A stretch of DNA of 35,471 bases from Gallibacterium salpingitidis (GTDB lineage: Bacteria > Pseudomonadota > Gammaproteobacteria > Enterobacterales > Pasteurellaceae). Position numbers and translations under genes: made by a program. Location: NCBI RefSeq assembly GCF_001678495.1, contig NZ_JTJL01000014.1, forward strand, positions 1-35,471, read 5' to 3'. This document shows, one piece after another, positions 8,716 through 15,623 of this stretch. The notes under the pieces were generated by a model. That model was not told the origin of the DNA. It saw only the letters and a list, made by a program, of their open reading frames with translations, and made no database searches. How positions within the stretch are numbered: the first letter of the stretch is position 1; every line of letters starts with the position of its first letter.

Positions 8716-9927
8716 ATGCCGAAAGTCACGAAACCTTTAACTAATACCGAAATTGAGAGAGCAAAACCAAAAGATAAGCCTTACACATTGACTGATGGAA
8801 ACGGATTATTTTTGCTGGTTCAATCCACAGGTTTTAAGTCGTGGAGATTTAATTACATTCGCCCTAGTACTGATAAAAGAGTAAAAATTAGCTTAGGCAC
8901 TTATCCAGAAATATCACTCGCACAAGCAAGAAGTAAACGTGAGGAATATCGCTCGTTATTAGCTCAAGGCATCGATCCGCAAATTAAAAAGGAACAGGAA
9001 GAACAAGCGATCACTTCAAAAATTGAAAATAGCTTTTTATCTGTTGCTGAAAAATGGAGAGAGAAGAAAGTATTAGAAATTGAAGAACTTACTTTCAAGA
9101 AAAATTGGAGACGTTTAGAAACTTATGTATTTCCTTTCTTTAAGGATATACCTGTCGTAGAAATTCTTCCTAATCTTGTTATTAATACTCTTGAGCCTTT
9201 AAATAAACAAGGAAAAGGAGATACTTTAAAACGCATTATAAGATTGATAAATGAAATCCTTAATTATGCTGTAAATTATGGATTACTTCCGTTTAATCCT
9301 TGTTCTAATGTTAATGCTGTTTTTAACTTTGGTAAGAATAAAAATAATCCAACTATTCGCCCAGAAGAATTACCAGAACTTTTATATAAGATCCAAAATT
9401 CAAAACTTACTTTATATACTCGTTGTTTAATTAAGTTCCAATTACTTACCTTAGCAAGACCTATTGAAGCAAGCAGTGCTGAATGGTCAGAAATTGATTT
9501 TGATAAATCACTATGGACGATCCCAGCTAAAAGAATGAAAACTAGAAAAGTACATATAGTTCCTTTATCGAATCAAGCGTTAAAAGTATTAGAAGTGATG
9601 AAAGAATTTACTATAAATGAGCCTTATGTTTTTCAAAGTTTCAAAAAGCCAAATAAACCAATGAGTAGTCAAACCGTAAATAAATCGTTAGTTAATCTTG
9701 GTTATAAAGGTAGGCTTACTGGTCATGGATTACGAGCTATCGGTAGTACTTATTTAAATGAATATGAACCAATGATTCCCCCAGATGTTATAGAAGCTTG
9801 TTTATCACATGGAATAAAAGATCAAGTTAGACGAGCTTATAACCGTTCTGATTATCTCGAACAACGAAAACCAGTAATGCAATTATGGGGTGATTATTGT
9901 GAGGAATGTGAAAAAATTTATCGATAG
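8716..9927 (+). CDS. int: P4-type tyrosine recombinase (integrase)
   Basis: Site-specific recombinase predicted to insert and excise the element at tRNA-Leu. The N-terminal P4-integrase-type domain (about 1-85) includes LTDGNGLFLLVQSTGFKSWRF and SLGTYPEISLAQAR; a helical core-binding domain follows. In the catalytic domain I see Arg in LARPIEASSAEW, the H-x-x-R box in TGHGLRAIGST, His in LSHGIKDQVRR and the tyrosine in RAYNRSDYLEQR. GGAG at 8704-8707 is only 2 nt from the ATG at 8710 but 8 nt from that at 8716, so the shorter start (403 aa) is chosen. The stop codon lies inside the 22-bp inverted repeat shared with the right end. Confidence 0.93.
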   Translation: MPKVTKPLTNTEIERAKPKDKPYTLTDGNGLFLLVQSTGFKSWRFNYIRPSTDKRVKISLGTYPEISLAQARSKREEYRSLLAQGIDPQIKKEQEEQAITSKIENSFLSVAEKWREKKVLEIEELTFKKNWRRLETYVFPFFKDIPVVEILPNLVINTLEPLNKQGKGDTLKRIIRLINEILNYAVNYGLLPFNPCSNVNAVFNFGKNKNNPTIRPEELPELLYKIQNSKLTLYTRCLIKFQLLTLARPIEASSAEWSEIDFDKSLWTIPAKRMKTRKVHIVPLSNQALKVLEVMKEFTINEPYVFQSFKKPNKPMSSQTVNKSLVNLGYKGRLTGHGLRAIGSTYLNEYEPMIPPDVIEACLSHGIKDQVRRAYNRSDYLEQRKPVMQLWGDYCEECEKIYR

Positions 9928-9938
9928 TTTATTTTTTT
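9917..9938. repeat. Left arm of a 22-bp long-range inverted repeat
   Basis: This segment contains the int stop codon (9925-9927) and CGATAGTTTA followed by a T run. Its exact reverse complement lies at 17354-17375. Each arm is exactly 10 bp from the nearest iteron of its module. Confidence 0.7.
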
Positions 9939-9948
9939 TAGGAAAAGG

Positions 9949-10042
9949 TGTTCACCTATTCACCTTTGCCATTTTTTCCTTATAAATCAAATACATAAAG
10001 GGTGAATACGGTATTCACCCAGTATTCACCCTAGTGTTCACC
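9949..10042. repeat. Iteron module A (six GGTGAAYA copies), origin-like
   Basis: Copies at 9949-9956, 9957-9964, 10012-10019, 10023-10030 and 10035-10042 on the minus strand, and 10001-10008 on the plus strand, read GGTGAATA or GGTGAACA. The pair at 10000-10020 forms a 21-bp palindrome (GGGTGAATAC-G-GTATTCACCC). An AT-rich stretch separates the second and third copies. P4 alpha protein is known to bind repeats of the GGTGAACAG type at ori and crr; these match the first eight bases. The module fills most of the 190-bp gap between int and the replication gene. Confidence 0.72.
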
Positions 10043-10117
10043 CTTTCGAGCTTAACTATCTGATTTTTCTATATAAATTCAGTGTAGTATAAAAAAAGCA
10101 TAAGAACAAGTTGTTTA

Positions 10118-11884
10118 TTAAGGCTTGATGTACTCGTTGTAAAACTCCTCAAAATTTTTAAATGTAACATTGGTTTTTACACCATATTTGGTTCTCCTTT
10201 TTTTCATTGGATGAGGAGCATTATTTTGTTCCAACCCTTGTCTTAATGCGCCACTAAAATTATTTAAGTTTAAACCACCTGAAATATTATTAGCATCTAT
10301 ATAAAGCAGATAAGCTGGATAAAGGTGCGTTTTAGCGGTTGTGAATTGATTCGATCTAGCGTTACCAATGAATAATCCTTCCAATTGTGGCAGTGTAGTA
10401 AAATGTTCACAAAATGCGGTAATATGGTCAGATTGTTTCTTCACTTCTAACGCTTCATCACTGTTTTTTTGTGATTCTAATGCTGTTTTCGCATCTTCTG
10501 GATTTGGAAAAGCGGAAAGTATTTTCTGAATGATACCGCCAATTTCTTGTTCTAGTTTTTTCACAAAATCAGGATCACGCTCTTTTTCAGGTACAACATG
10601 ATTAAAAACAAATGGAACACGTCGACGTTCTACACCGCCAGAACGTTCAGTGAATCGAGTGGGTTCGTTGTTTACTACTAAAATAATCGCTGCAATAATC
10701 GATTTAAATTTATTGCGATACTTTGGCTCAATTGCTAAGGCATCACCGCCAGTAATGCTTTTTAAGCCAGAACCATCACCACCATAGCGAGATTGTTCAG
10801 GGCAAATAATCAATGTTTTACCATGTAGCGGTGTTCTTTCTCGCGGTTCGTCAAAGTCTTGTAATCGTGCTGATTCGGTATTTTCTCTGCCAGCGAGCAT
10901 TGTCGCAATTTCAGTGAAAACACTTTTACCACTTCCACCTCGTCCTGTAATTTCAAGAAATAATTGCCAGTTATAGCGATTTGTTAAAATCATATATAAC
11001 GCGGCAAGTAGGTTATATTTTTTCTCGGTTTTTTCTTCTGATACAAAGTTTAACCAACGATCAAACAGAGGTGTTTCTTGTTTGTCAGTTAAGTAATCAT
11101 AAGGAATAATAGAGGTGAGATAATCTTCACGACAATGTGGTTTAAACTCTAATGTGTCGCGATTTAATGAACCATTCTTGAAGGAAATAAAGTTTTTAGC
11201 TTCCTTCATCAGTGGTAATTGAATTTTGGCGGTATTAATAATATTTTCAATTGTTCTGGCTGAATAAGAAAACTCATTTTCCTCAAAGAAACCTACAGCT
11301 TTATAAGTTAAATCTTGTTCATCAACTCTTTCCCATATCAAACCATTGTAAGCATAGATATTACCGCTTTCACGTTGAACAGCGAGATCTAAACCTAGCC
11401 ATTTTACAAAAGCTCTTGCTTTTATATTTGTACCATCTTTCTCTTTAACCTTTGGTTCATCATATTGAACAGTATCTTTCGCAACCGCTTCACCTTTCCT
11501 TGCTCGTTCCACATAATGACTTAAATCTTGTACCAGTTCACCAATATTATTCTTAAGTGATACGGTTTTAGCGTCAGTATGTTCTGCGAGATTTAAAACA
11601 ATTTTATCTACATCATCATCTGATAATTTACCAAATTTGAAGATTTCAATAATTTGTTTCTCTTTAGGTGCAATGCGTAGCGTGTTAAGAATATTGAATT
11701 TCTCTTTATCCAAAATAACAGGCGGTTGGTTTCTATCTGTTTCGATCGTGTCAGCAAGGAAATGCCAGCCCTGGCCATTTCCGTTACTCCATGCTTGCCA
11801 CGCTTCTGAACCTGCGAGAATAATAGTAGATTCATAAGGATTGGCAGATTGATCTTTAACATAAGGTGCGTTAGTTAATCTCAT
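10118..11884 (-). CDS. P4/D5-type replication helicase (Rep), no recognisable primase motif
   Basis: Predicted superfamily 3 origin-binding helicase for the element. Walker A is GRGGSGKS at about residues 314-321, Walker B TLIICPEQ at about 357-364, and a sensor segment IILVVNNEPTRF near 400-408, followed by the arginine-rich RSGGVERRRVPF. A D5-N-like region precedes the ATPase (AKNFISFKNGSLNRDTLEF). The C-terminal 100 residues probably form a winged helix. At 588 aa it is shorter than P4 alpha (about 777 aa), and I see no EGYATA-like catalytic primase motif in the N-terminus. The ATG at 11884 follows GAGG with 7-nt spacing; a GTG at 11896 is less likely. It overlaps the preceding 58-aa gene by 14 bp. 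Confidence 0.87.
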   Translation of the reverse strand: MRLTNAPYVKDQSANPYESTIILAGSEAWQAWSNGNGQGWHFLADTIETDRNQPPVILDKEKFNILNTLRIAPKEKQIIEIFKFGKLSDDDVDKIVLNLAEHTDAKTVSLKNNIGELVQDLSHYVERARKGEAVAKDTVQYDEPKVKEKDGTNIKARAFVKWLGLDLAVQRESGNIYAYNGLIWERVDEQDLTYKAVGFFEENEFSYSARTIENIINTAKIQLPLMKEAKNFISFKNGSLNRDTLEFKPHCREDYLTSIIPYDYLTDKQETPLFDRWLNFVSEEKTEKKYNLLAALYMILTNRYNWQLFLEITGRGGSGKSVFTEIATMLAGRENTESARLQDFDEPRERTPLHGKTLIICPEQSRYGGDGSGLKSITGGDALAIEPKYRNKFKSIIAAIILVVNNEPTRFTERSGGVERRRVPFVFNHVVPEKERDPDFVKKLEQEIGGIIQKILSAFPNPEDAKTALESQKNSDEALEVKKQSDHITAFCEHFTTLPQLEGLFIGNARSNQFTTAKTHLYPAYLLYIDANNISGGLNLNNFSGALRQGLEQNNAPHPMKKRRTKYGVKTNVTFKNFEEFYNEYIKP

Positions 11885-12047
11885 CTTGCACCTCACCTAA
11901 ACGACTTACTTTCACTTCTGAATAAATTGCGGTTTCTCGTAAGTATTCCGCTGCCTCTAACGCTTGTTTATAGGTTGGATAATAGCCGACAAAATCAATT
12001 TCACCTTGTTTGTCGTAAGCTGTAATTTCAAAAGATTGTTTAGTCAT
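11871..12047 (-). CDS. Small hypothetical protein (58 aa)
   Basis: Not recognised. The translation begins MTKQSFEITAYDKQGEIDFV and is predicted to be a short strand-strand-helix protein (YKQALEAAEYLRETAIYS is a likely helix). A strong GAGG ribosome-binding site precedes the ATG. It overlaps the stop of the 55-aa gene by 8 bp and the start of rep by 14 bp, so translation is probably coupled through all three. The ribosome-binding site contains GGTGAACA (12048-12055, minus), a perfect match to the iterons, perhaps by chance. Confidence 0.68.
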   Translation of the reverse strand: MTKQSFEITAYDKQGEIDFVGYYPTYKQALEAAEYLRETAIYSEVKVSRLGEVQDEIN

Positions 12048-12207
12048 TGTTCACCTCTTTTTTTAATAGCGTGAGGGCTTGCTCAAGATAATCAGTGATA
12101 GCTTCAACAGCATAGGATTCAGGAGAATTTAAGCTTTCAGATAAAATGAGTGTGATACTTCTTGCTTTGTTTAAAAGAATGGTGATTTCGGTGTGTTGAT
12201 TAAGCAT
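12040..12207 (-). CDS. Small hypothetical helical protein (55 aa)
   Basis: Not recognised. MLNQHTEITILLNKARSITL at the start and YAVEAITDYLEQALTLLKKE at the end suggest two amphipathic helices, a common fold for small satellite and phage regulators or adaptors. AAGGGAG sits upstream of the ATG at 12207; a longer frame to 12225 starts inside the preceding gene and lacks a better site. It overlaps its neighbours on both sides within the rep operon. Confidence 0.65.
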   Translation of the reverse strand: MLNQHTEITILLNKARSITLILSESLNSPESYAVEAITDYLEQALTLLKKEVNND

Positions 12208-12742
12208 AGCTGACTCCCTTTGCATTTAAGCGAGCAATACAAACTGCATTTCTAGAGAGTTGTAGGTATTGGCGAGCTTCTTGTTCTGAATTGGCAAGAA
12301 TGGTGATTTTTAGGCGTTTTTTGCCTAGTAATAGAAATTTATAAATCATAGCTGTAACTCCAGTGAATAAATTTTTAGAAGTTACCGCTAAAAGTTTCCA
12401 GGCTTTTGGGCGGTAACGTGTAACAGGCTGGAAAACTGCGATCACTGGAACACAGCAAAGGGCAAAACCTTTCCCGTTACACGTCACCATCGATTGATTA
12501 AATAGACGGTTTCCCGCCTTTCTTTGAGGTGTGCGTGTGCTACGCATAAAAAAACACGCATTAAGAGGCGTGTTATGCGCCAGTGATATATCGTTCGAGT
12601 TTCCAGGCTCGGCTTTCGATTTTGCGAAAGCGTTATTAAAATAACTTAAAATCGGATTAGCTGTAAATAAAACTAATGATGAAAATAATTCATTTTTAAT
12701 TTTACTTATATTAGAATGGCTAGAGCAGTAAAACTTATTCAT
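12200..12742 (-). CDS. Icd/Ash-like reading frame (may overlie a regulatory RNA)
   Basis: The 180-aa product resembles the proteins annotated as host cell division inhibitor Icd-like or Ash family in phages and satellites: FALCCVPVIAVFQPVT, RPKAWKLLAVTSKN and GVTAMIYKF near the middle, and ITILANSEQEARQYLQ near the end. Such names come from P1 icd and phage ash; a division-inhibiting role here is not shown. The frame covers a terminator-like hairpin, a 69-nt structured RNA candidate and two matching stem-loops, so part of its conservation may reflect RNA structure. A shorter product starting at MIYKF (about 50 aa) is also possible. It overlaps the 55-aa gene start by 8 bp. Confidence 0.55.
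   Translation of the reverse strand: MNKFYCSSHSNISKIKNELFSSLVLFTANPILSYFNNAFAKSKAEPGNSNDISLAHNTPLNACFFMRSTRTPQRKAGNRLFNQSMVTCNGKGFALCCVPVIAVFQPVTRYRPKAWKLLAVTSKNLFTGVTAMIYKFLLLGKKRLKITILANSEQEARQYLQLSRNAVCIARLNAKGVSYA
12381..12417 (-). promoter_or_regulatory. Stem-loop presenting CCTGGAAA (seqC-like target)
   Basis: On the minus strand GTTACCGC pairs with GCGGTAAC, and an inner AAAAG pairs with CTTTT, leaving the 8-nt loop CCTGGAAA. The same loop recurs at 12596-12611. Seven loop bases (CTGGAAA) are complementary to TTTCCAG inside the 69-nt RNA candidate next to it, which ends inside this stem. Confidence 0.6.
12416..12484 (-). ncRNA. Candidate P4 CI-like immunity RNA (69 nt)
   Basis: On the minus strand the segment starts ACGTGTAAC and ends GTTACACGT, a 9-bp closing stem, spanning 69 nt. 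It holds an internal hairpin (AAAGG near the 5' side with CCTTT) and, just before the closing arm, TTTTCCAGCCT. TTTCCAG in that segment is complementary to CTGGAAA in two identical hairpin loops, one upstream (12596-12611) and one downstream (12381-12417). From memory, P4 CI is a stable RNA of about 69 nt whose seqB pairs with seqA and seqC in the leader of the replication operon and causes early termination. Order, size, pairing and gene context all match; expression is not shown. Confidence 0.62.
12553..12574 (-). terminator. Intrinsic terminator-like hairpin inside the rep-operon leader
   Basis: On the minus strand AACACGC and GCGTGTT form a 7-bp stem with an 8-nt loop, followed by a T run. 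It lies between the upstream target loop and the CI-like RNA, and would stop transcription before rep. The Icd-like frame reads through it. Confidence 0.6.
12596..12611 (-). promoter_or_regulatory. Stem-loop presenting CCTGGAAA (seqA-like target)
   Basis: On the minus strand CGAG pairs with CTCG around the 8-nt loop CCTGGAAA, identical to the loop at 12381-12417. It is the upstream member of the pair flanking the 69-nt RNA candidate. Confidence 0.55.
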
Positions 12743-12756
12743 TTTTTCAATTCCTT

Positions 12757-12780
12757 AGCCCTCATGCCTCGAGGGCTTTT
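12757..12780 (+). terminator. Hairpin with T run facing right
   Basis: AGCCCTC and GAGGGCT form a 7-bp stem with a 7-nt loop and a T-rich tail on the plus strand. No rightward gene precedes it, so it may end antisense transcription or act as an RNA hairpin in the leader of the Icd-like frame. Confidence 0.45.
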
Positions 12781-12782
12781 TA

Positions 12783-12947
12783 TTACAATAAATTCATTAA
12801 TTCGTTTTGGATAACATCAACTACTTCAATGATGTTTAAATGCTTAACTTCACCTGTATTTAAATCAGTTTCTGTTACAGGGTTGCCTCTTTTAATATCT
12901 TCGAGAAGACCGTCAATTAATGCAATCTTTTCTTCTAGTACGTTCAT
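12783..12947 (-). CDS. Small hypothetical protein (54 aa)
   Basis: Not recognised. It starts MNVLEEKIALIDGLLEDIKR, is acidic and mostly helical, and ends in a second helix (IIEVVDVIQNELMNLL). AGAGG lies upstream of the ATG. It begins 11 bp after the stop of the preceding 105-aa gene in the alpA operon, so it is probably translated from the same transcript. Confidence 0.6.
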   Translation of the reverse strand: MNVLEEKIALIDGLLEDIKRGNPVTETDLNTGEVKHLNIIEVVDVIQNELMNLL

Positions 12948-12958
12948 TGTTATGCCTC

Positions 12959-13276
12959 TTAAAAAGTATTGAGAATGTGTTGAATTTGCTCTGAAGTAAA
13001 TGGTAGCGCCTCACGTTTTATTGCTGAATGGTTGATATAGCCAATCAACTTTAAAGCTGTTTCTCGATTAGGACAGTGGTATTTATAATATTGTCCTAAT
13101 CCATCTTCGGTTTTATTCCATTCTCTATTGAATTGGATGTTGAGTTCTTTCTCCAGTGTATTTACCTCATTACGTCCGCTTGTCATATTGAAATGATAAA
13201 CCATTTCACGTTCAGAAATACCATTGGGATTAAGTAAAGCTCTTGCAACACGCTCTTTTCGAGTTGGATTTCGCAT
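12959..13276 (-). CDS. Hypothetical protein with HTH-like N-terminus (105 aa)
   Basis: Not assigned to a family. RKERVARALLNPNGISEREMVYHFNMTSGRNEVNTLEKEL looks like a winged-helix start that chooses between alternative modules, and the C-terminal half (TALKLIGYINHSAIKRE) is helical. Two starts are possible: an ATG at 13288 overlapping the alpA stop, and an ATG at 13276 with GGAGG 5 nt upstream. The second is preferred on its ribosome-binding site. Being coupled to alpA, it is likely regulatory. Confidence 0.68.
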   Translation of the reverse strand: MRNPTRKERVARALLNPNGISEREMVYHFNMTSGRNEVNTLEKELNIQFNREWNKTEDGLGQYYKYHCPNRETALKLIGYINHSAIKREALPFTSEQIQHILNTF

Positions 13277-13287
13277 ATCTTCCTCCA

Positions 13288-13494
13288 TTAAAGATTTCTT
13301 GAATTGGCTTTATCTTCGATCCATTGAAGTACTTCTGATAACTTCCAGCGGATACAGTTGCTAGAAAAGCGGATAGGCTGAGGAAATTCGTTATTATTAA
13401 CCATTTCGGTAAGTTTGGTATTACCCAAACCAATATGAGCCAATACCTGTTTTTTTGTAATTAAAGTGTGATTTTCTAAATCTTGATTTATCAT
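13288..13494 (-). CDS. alpA: AlpA-family transcriptional regulator
   Basis: Small MerR-like winged-helix DNA-binding protein. TKKQVLAHIGLGNTKLTEMV is the helix-turn-helix, followed by the family wing NNEFPQPIRFSSNCIRW and the closing helix KLSEVLQWIED. AlpA proteins in satellites and cryptic prophages activate excision or early genes; in Gram-negative PICIs the alpA gene leads the replication operon, as here. Length 68 aa is typical. AGAGGG is 7 nt upstream of the ATG, and the stop overlaps a possible start of the next gene (TAATG). A 10-bp palindrome lies 41 bp upstream. Confidence 0.85.
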   Translation of the reverse strand: MINQDLENHTLITKKQVLAHIGLGNTKLTEMVNNNEFPQPIRFSSNCIRWKLSEVLQWIEDKANSRNL

Positions 13495-13534
13495 TTCATA
13501 CCCTCTTTAGGTTAGTTATCGCAGTAAAGGTTAT

Positions 13535-13544
13535 GTAACGTTAC
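13535..13544. promoter_or_regulatory. Palindromic operator candidate upstream of alpA
   Basis: GTAACGTTAC is a perfect 10-bp palindrome 41 bp upstream of alpA. The half-site GTAAC also occurs in the repeats near both att sites, so one element-encoded DNA-binding protein could recognise both. No clean -35/-10 pair is obvious in this 187-bp gap. Confidence 0.4.
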
Positions 13545-13681
13545 GAAGGGTATTTTCTACAATAAAAAATAATGATGAAATTCCATGTTGCTGCAAAGTG
13601 CCACAAAATACTTTAAATAGTTACAAATGGATAGGTGCAAAGAATAATGATTGATTTAAAGAGCAAAGGTTAATAATACTG

Positions 13682-14290
13682 TTATGCTGATTTAGCGATT
13701 TCTTTTAATTCTCTTAATTTGAAACTATTATAAAATCTCCCCATGGCGCTTTCTGTTAGTACTATTTGATATTCGTCCATCAATTGGTTAATTATTTGTT
13801 TTTTACTGTATTGTGGGTGTTCCTTTAGTATTTCTATAAAACGCTGCTCATACTGCTTATGAACTTCGTCTTTGGCTTTTCTTCTTTTTTTATGTTGTTG
13901 TCCTGCTGAAGTTCTCGCATTAATCGATCTAATGCGCTTTATTATTCGTATAAAATCTTCGCAAACTAATGATGTGTACAATAGCGCTTCTATTATTTCG
14001 AGCATTTCAATTAAAAGGCTGTTTTGACTCTGTTCAGAATCAATTTTGCAAAATTTATCTTCTAGTATGCGCAAATTTCTAAAAACATTTTCTGAGTTCT
14101 TAATGATTCTTGGCAAATAATCAGGGTGAAGAATAATTTCTTCAATATCAGGAATTTGTTTTTCGATTTTGTCTAAATAAATCTTATTTACTATGGCTTC
14201 TCTATCAAGATCGTTTGGTGAAGGTTGTAATTGACGAATAGCGTTTATTATTTGATGTAAGGTTCTACCTTTTTGACATAATTTAGTCAT
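13682..14290 (-). CDS. Hypothetical helical protein (202 aa)
   Basis: Not recognised. The protein is almost wholly alpha-helical, with a middle segment SLLIEMLEIIEALLYTSLVCEDFIRI and a basic linker (QQHKKRRKAKDE). The C-terminus HPQYSKKQIINQLMDEYQIVLTESAMGRFYNSF looks like a helix-turn-helix. That suggests a DNA-binding or phage-interference protein, by inference only. AGGGA precedes the ATG. It lies alone, 187 bp upstream of alpA, with about 430 bp of non-coding sequence on its other side. Confidence 0.62.
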   Translation of the reverse strand: MTKLCQKGRTLHQIINAIRQLQPSPNDLDREAIVNKIYLDKIEKQIPDIEEIILHPDYLPRIIKNSENVFRNLRILEDKFCKIDSEQSQNSLLIEMLEIIEALLYTSLVCEDFIRIIKRIRSINARTSAGQQHKKRRKAKDEVHKQYEQRFIEILKEHPQYSKKQIINQLMDEYQIVLTESAMGRFYNSFKLRELKEIAKSA

Positions 14291-14718
14291 GCAATATCCC
14301 TATGTTATTGACCCCTATTGATTAAGAAATGTGGCAAATAGTATATAGGGTTTACTACCTTTCGAGCTGGTTAGCTATTCCAACTCTAGCCACAATATCA
14401 TTGTATTATAAAAAGATTATTTTATCGATGAAACTTGTTTATTAGACAATGTAATGAAGATATTTAGGATGGAAGAATTGAGCTGCTTTAAATATCGAGA
14501 TAGAAAACAAAGATTTCTTTTAAATCAAAGGGAAGCCCAGCTCGGCTAACCAAATCCGATGTTGCTTCCCTTGATAACAGCATTGCTACTAATGGTTATA
14601 CCTTAGGCAATATCACTGATAATGTCAATAAAGAAGAATCATGATTGTTACACTATAATTTTGGTAGTGAAAACAACATTTCTATACGTCTACCGTAATG
14701 GATTAAATAATGAACAAT
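14291..14718. other. Non-coding stretch with a gene scrap
   Basis: 428 bp without a complete gene. The left part has inverted pairs (GTGGC at about 14331 with GCCAC about 60 bp on, AGCT-GGTT-AGCT within) that might fold as RNA. The right part holds a promoterless plus-strand fragment described separately. The promoter of the 202-aa gene must also lie here. Confidence 0.4.
14549..14644 (+). pseudogene. Possible remnant of a phage tail-type gene
   Basis: An open plus-strand segment without a start codon reads LTKSDVASLDNSIATNGYTL, then GNITDNVNKEES and a stop. The pattern (a short helical repeat with ASLDNSIAT) resembles the C-terminal region of phage tail-tip/host-specificity proteins. Its sense is opposite to neighbouring genes and there is no ribosome-binding site. 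The call rests on pattern only. Confidence 0.3.
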
Positions 14719-15192
14719 TCAAGCGGCTTTATCTTCTTGCTGAGGTAGTATAATTCCTTGCTGCAAGATTCGATTAAGTTCATTGATAATACTTTGGTAT
14801 TGACGCTCCCGATAAATCGATTTTTGTTGTCTTTTATAGTGCATTTTTAATAAGAAGATACACATTTTACTGATTTTAGGTGAAATTGAGCATAAACCTA
14901 TTTTGGTGATACGGCTGACTTGTAAGGTGCGGAATATTTCATAGCAATCAGCAAGGTCTGGATTAACCTTTAATAATCGATAAAAAGCACTTGCACTGAT
15001 ATTATTCACCACTAAAAATTCTGATAATGTTGGAAATTCGCCACCTAACACTTTCGTTTGATTACCAACTTGAACAAGTTGATAGATGGGCGGACGTTGA
15101 GTGAGGTAGTAATCTATCGTTGCTCTTAATCGTTTAGTTAATATTTGAGGATTGTATTTATAAGGTCGTCCTTTCTTAATGGTCCATGTCAT
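14719..15192 (-). CDS. Hypothetical protein, possibly small-terminase-like
   Basis: 157 aa with an N-terminal basic tag KKGRPYKYNPQILTKRLRAT. A helix-turn-helix-like middle follows (FPTLSEFLVVNNISASAFYR), then LLKVNPDLADCYEIFRTLQ and ISPKISKMCIFLLKMHY. GRPxKY, then a short HTH that picks a sparse target, then a helix ending in FxLK, is the layout of gp3-like DNA-packaging small terminases. The match is by shape, not strong identity. In satellites such a protein could divert a helper's packaging machinery. Last gene of the right-hand operon; a terminator-like hairpin separates it from the 128-aa gene. GGAG lies 7 nt upstream of the ATG. Confidence 0.55.
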   Translation of the reverse strand: MTWTIKKGRPYKYNPQILTKRLRATIDYYLTQRPPIYQLVQVGNQTKVLGGEFPTLSEFLVVNNISASAFYRLLKVNPDLADCYEIFRTLQVSRITKIGLCSISPKISKMCIFLLKMHYKRQQKSIYRERQYQSIINELNRILQQGIILPQQEDKAA

Positions 15193-15208
15193 ATGTTGTC
15201 TCCAAAAG

Positions 15209-15230
15209 AAAACGCCGCATAGGGCGTTTT
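15209..15230 (-). terminator. Intergenic terminator/attenuator in the right-hand operon
   Basis: An 8-bp stem AAAACGCC / GGCGTTTT with a 6-nt loop and a further T-rich tail on the minus strand lies between the 128-aa and 157-aa genes. It may reduce expression of the last gene. Confidence 0.65.
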
Positions 15231-15234
15231 AATA

Positions 15235-15621
15235 TTAATATTTACCACCGATTTTATAGTCATTAAGGCGTAAGATAATTTTCAAATCTTCATCATCTAG
15301 CGCTTCAATAAGTTCTGGTGAATAACTTTTATGCCACTTTAAGCAATCTCGTTCTAACACCATCTCTTTCGCTTCTAAATACAGGTTATTAATCGCGTCA
15401 ATGCCTTGATTTTTCGTTTGTTGAGAAGAGTTGAGCCAATATAAGGCTTGTTCTTGAAAATGCGCTAAAACAGCCATTTTTAGCCTTTTTACGCGTTTCT
15501 CTAAAACTTGGGTATATTGAAAATGGATATAATCATCAAATTTTAATATCTCTCCCTCTAAGAAAGGACCGTTGAGTAGCCATAATTCAGATTGATGAAG
15601 ATAAGTTGCTGATTGGGTCAT
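15235..15621 (-). CDS. Hypothetical protein (128 aa)
   Basis: Not recognised. Largely helical; notable segments are YLHQSELWLLNGPFLEGEIL, VLEKRVKRLKMAVLAHFQEQ and the acidic ALDDEDLKIILRLNDY. Starts 2 bp after the stop of the 59-aa HTH gene, so translation is coupled. Operon position suggests a role with the 392-aa and terminase-like proteins. Confidence 0.62.
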   Translation of the reverse strand: MTQSATYLHQSELWLLNGPFLEGEILKFDDYIHFQYTQVLEKRVKRLKMAVLAHFQEQALYWLNSSQQTKNQGIDAINNLYLEAKEMVLERDCLKWHKSYSPELIEALDDEDLKIILRLNDYKIGGKY

Positions 15622-15623
15622 GG

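Noticed and set aside
9941..10045. CRISPR array reading of the repeated GGTGAA motifs
   Set aside because: The repeats are 8-9 bp, in both orientations and irregularly spaced, and there are no cas genes. They fit replication iterons.
12048..12055. Isolated iteron copy (ori2-like) before the 58-aa gene
   Set aside because: A single 8-bp match that coincides with a ribosome-binding site; chance cannot be excluded.
14325..14400. tRNA- or riboswitch-like fold
   Set aside because: Only short unrelated inverted pairs were found; no tRNA T-arm, anticodon arm or known riboswitch core is visible.
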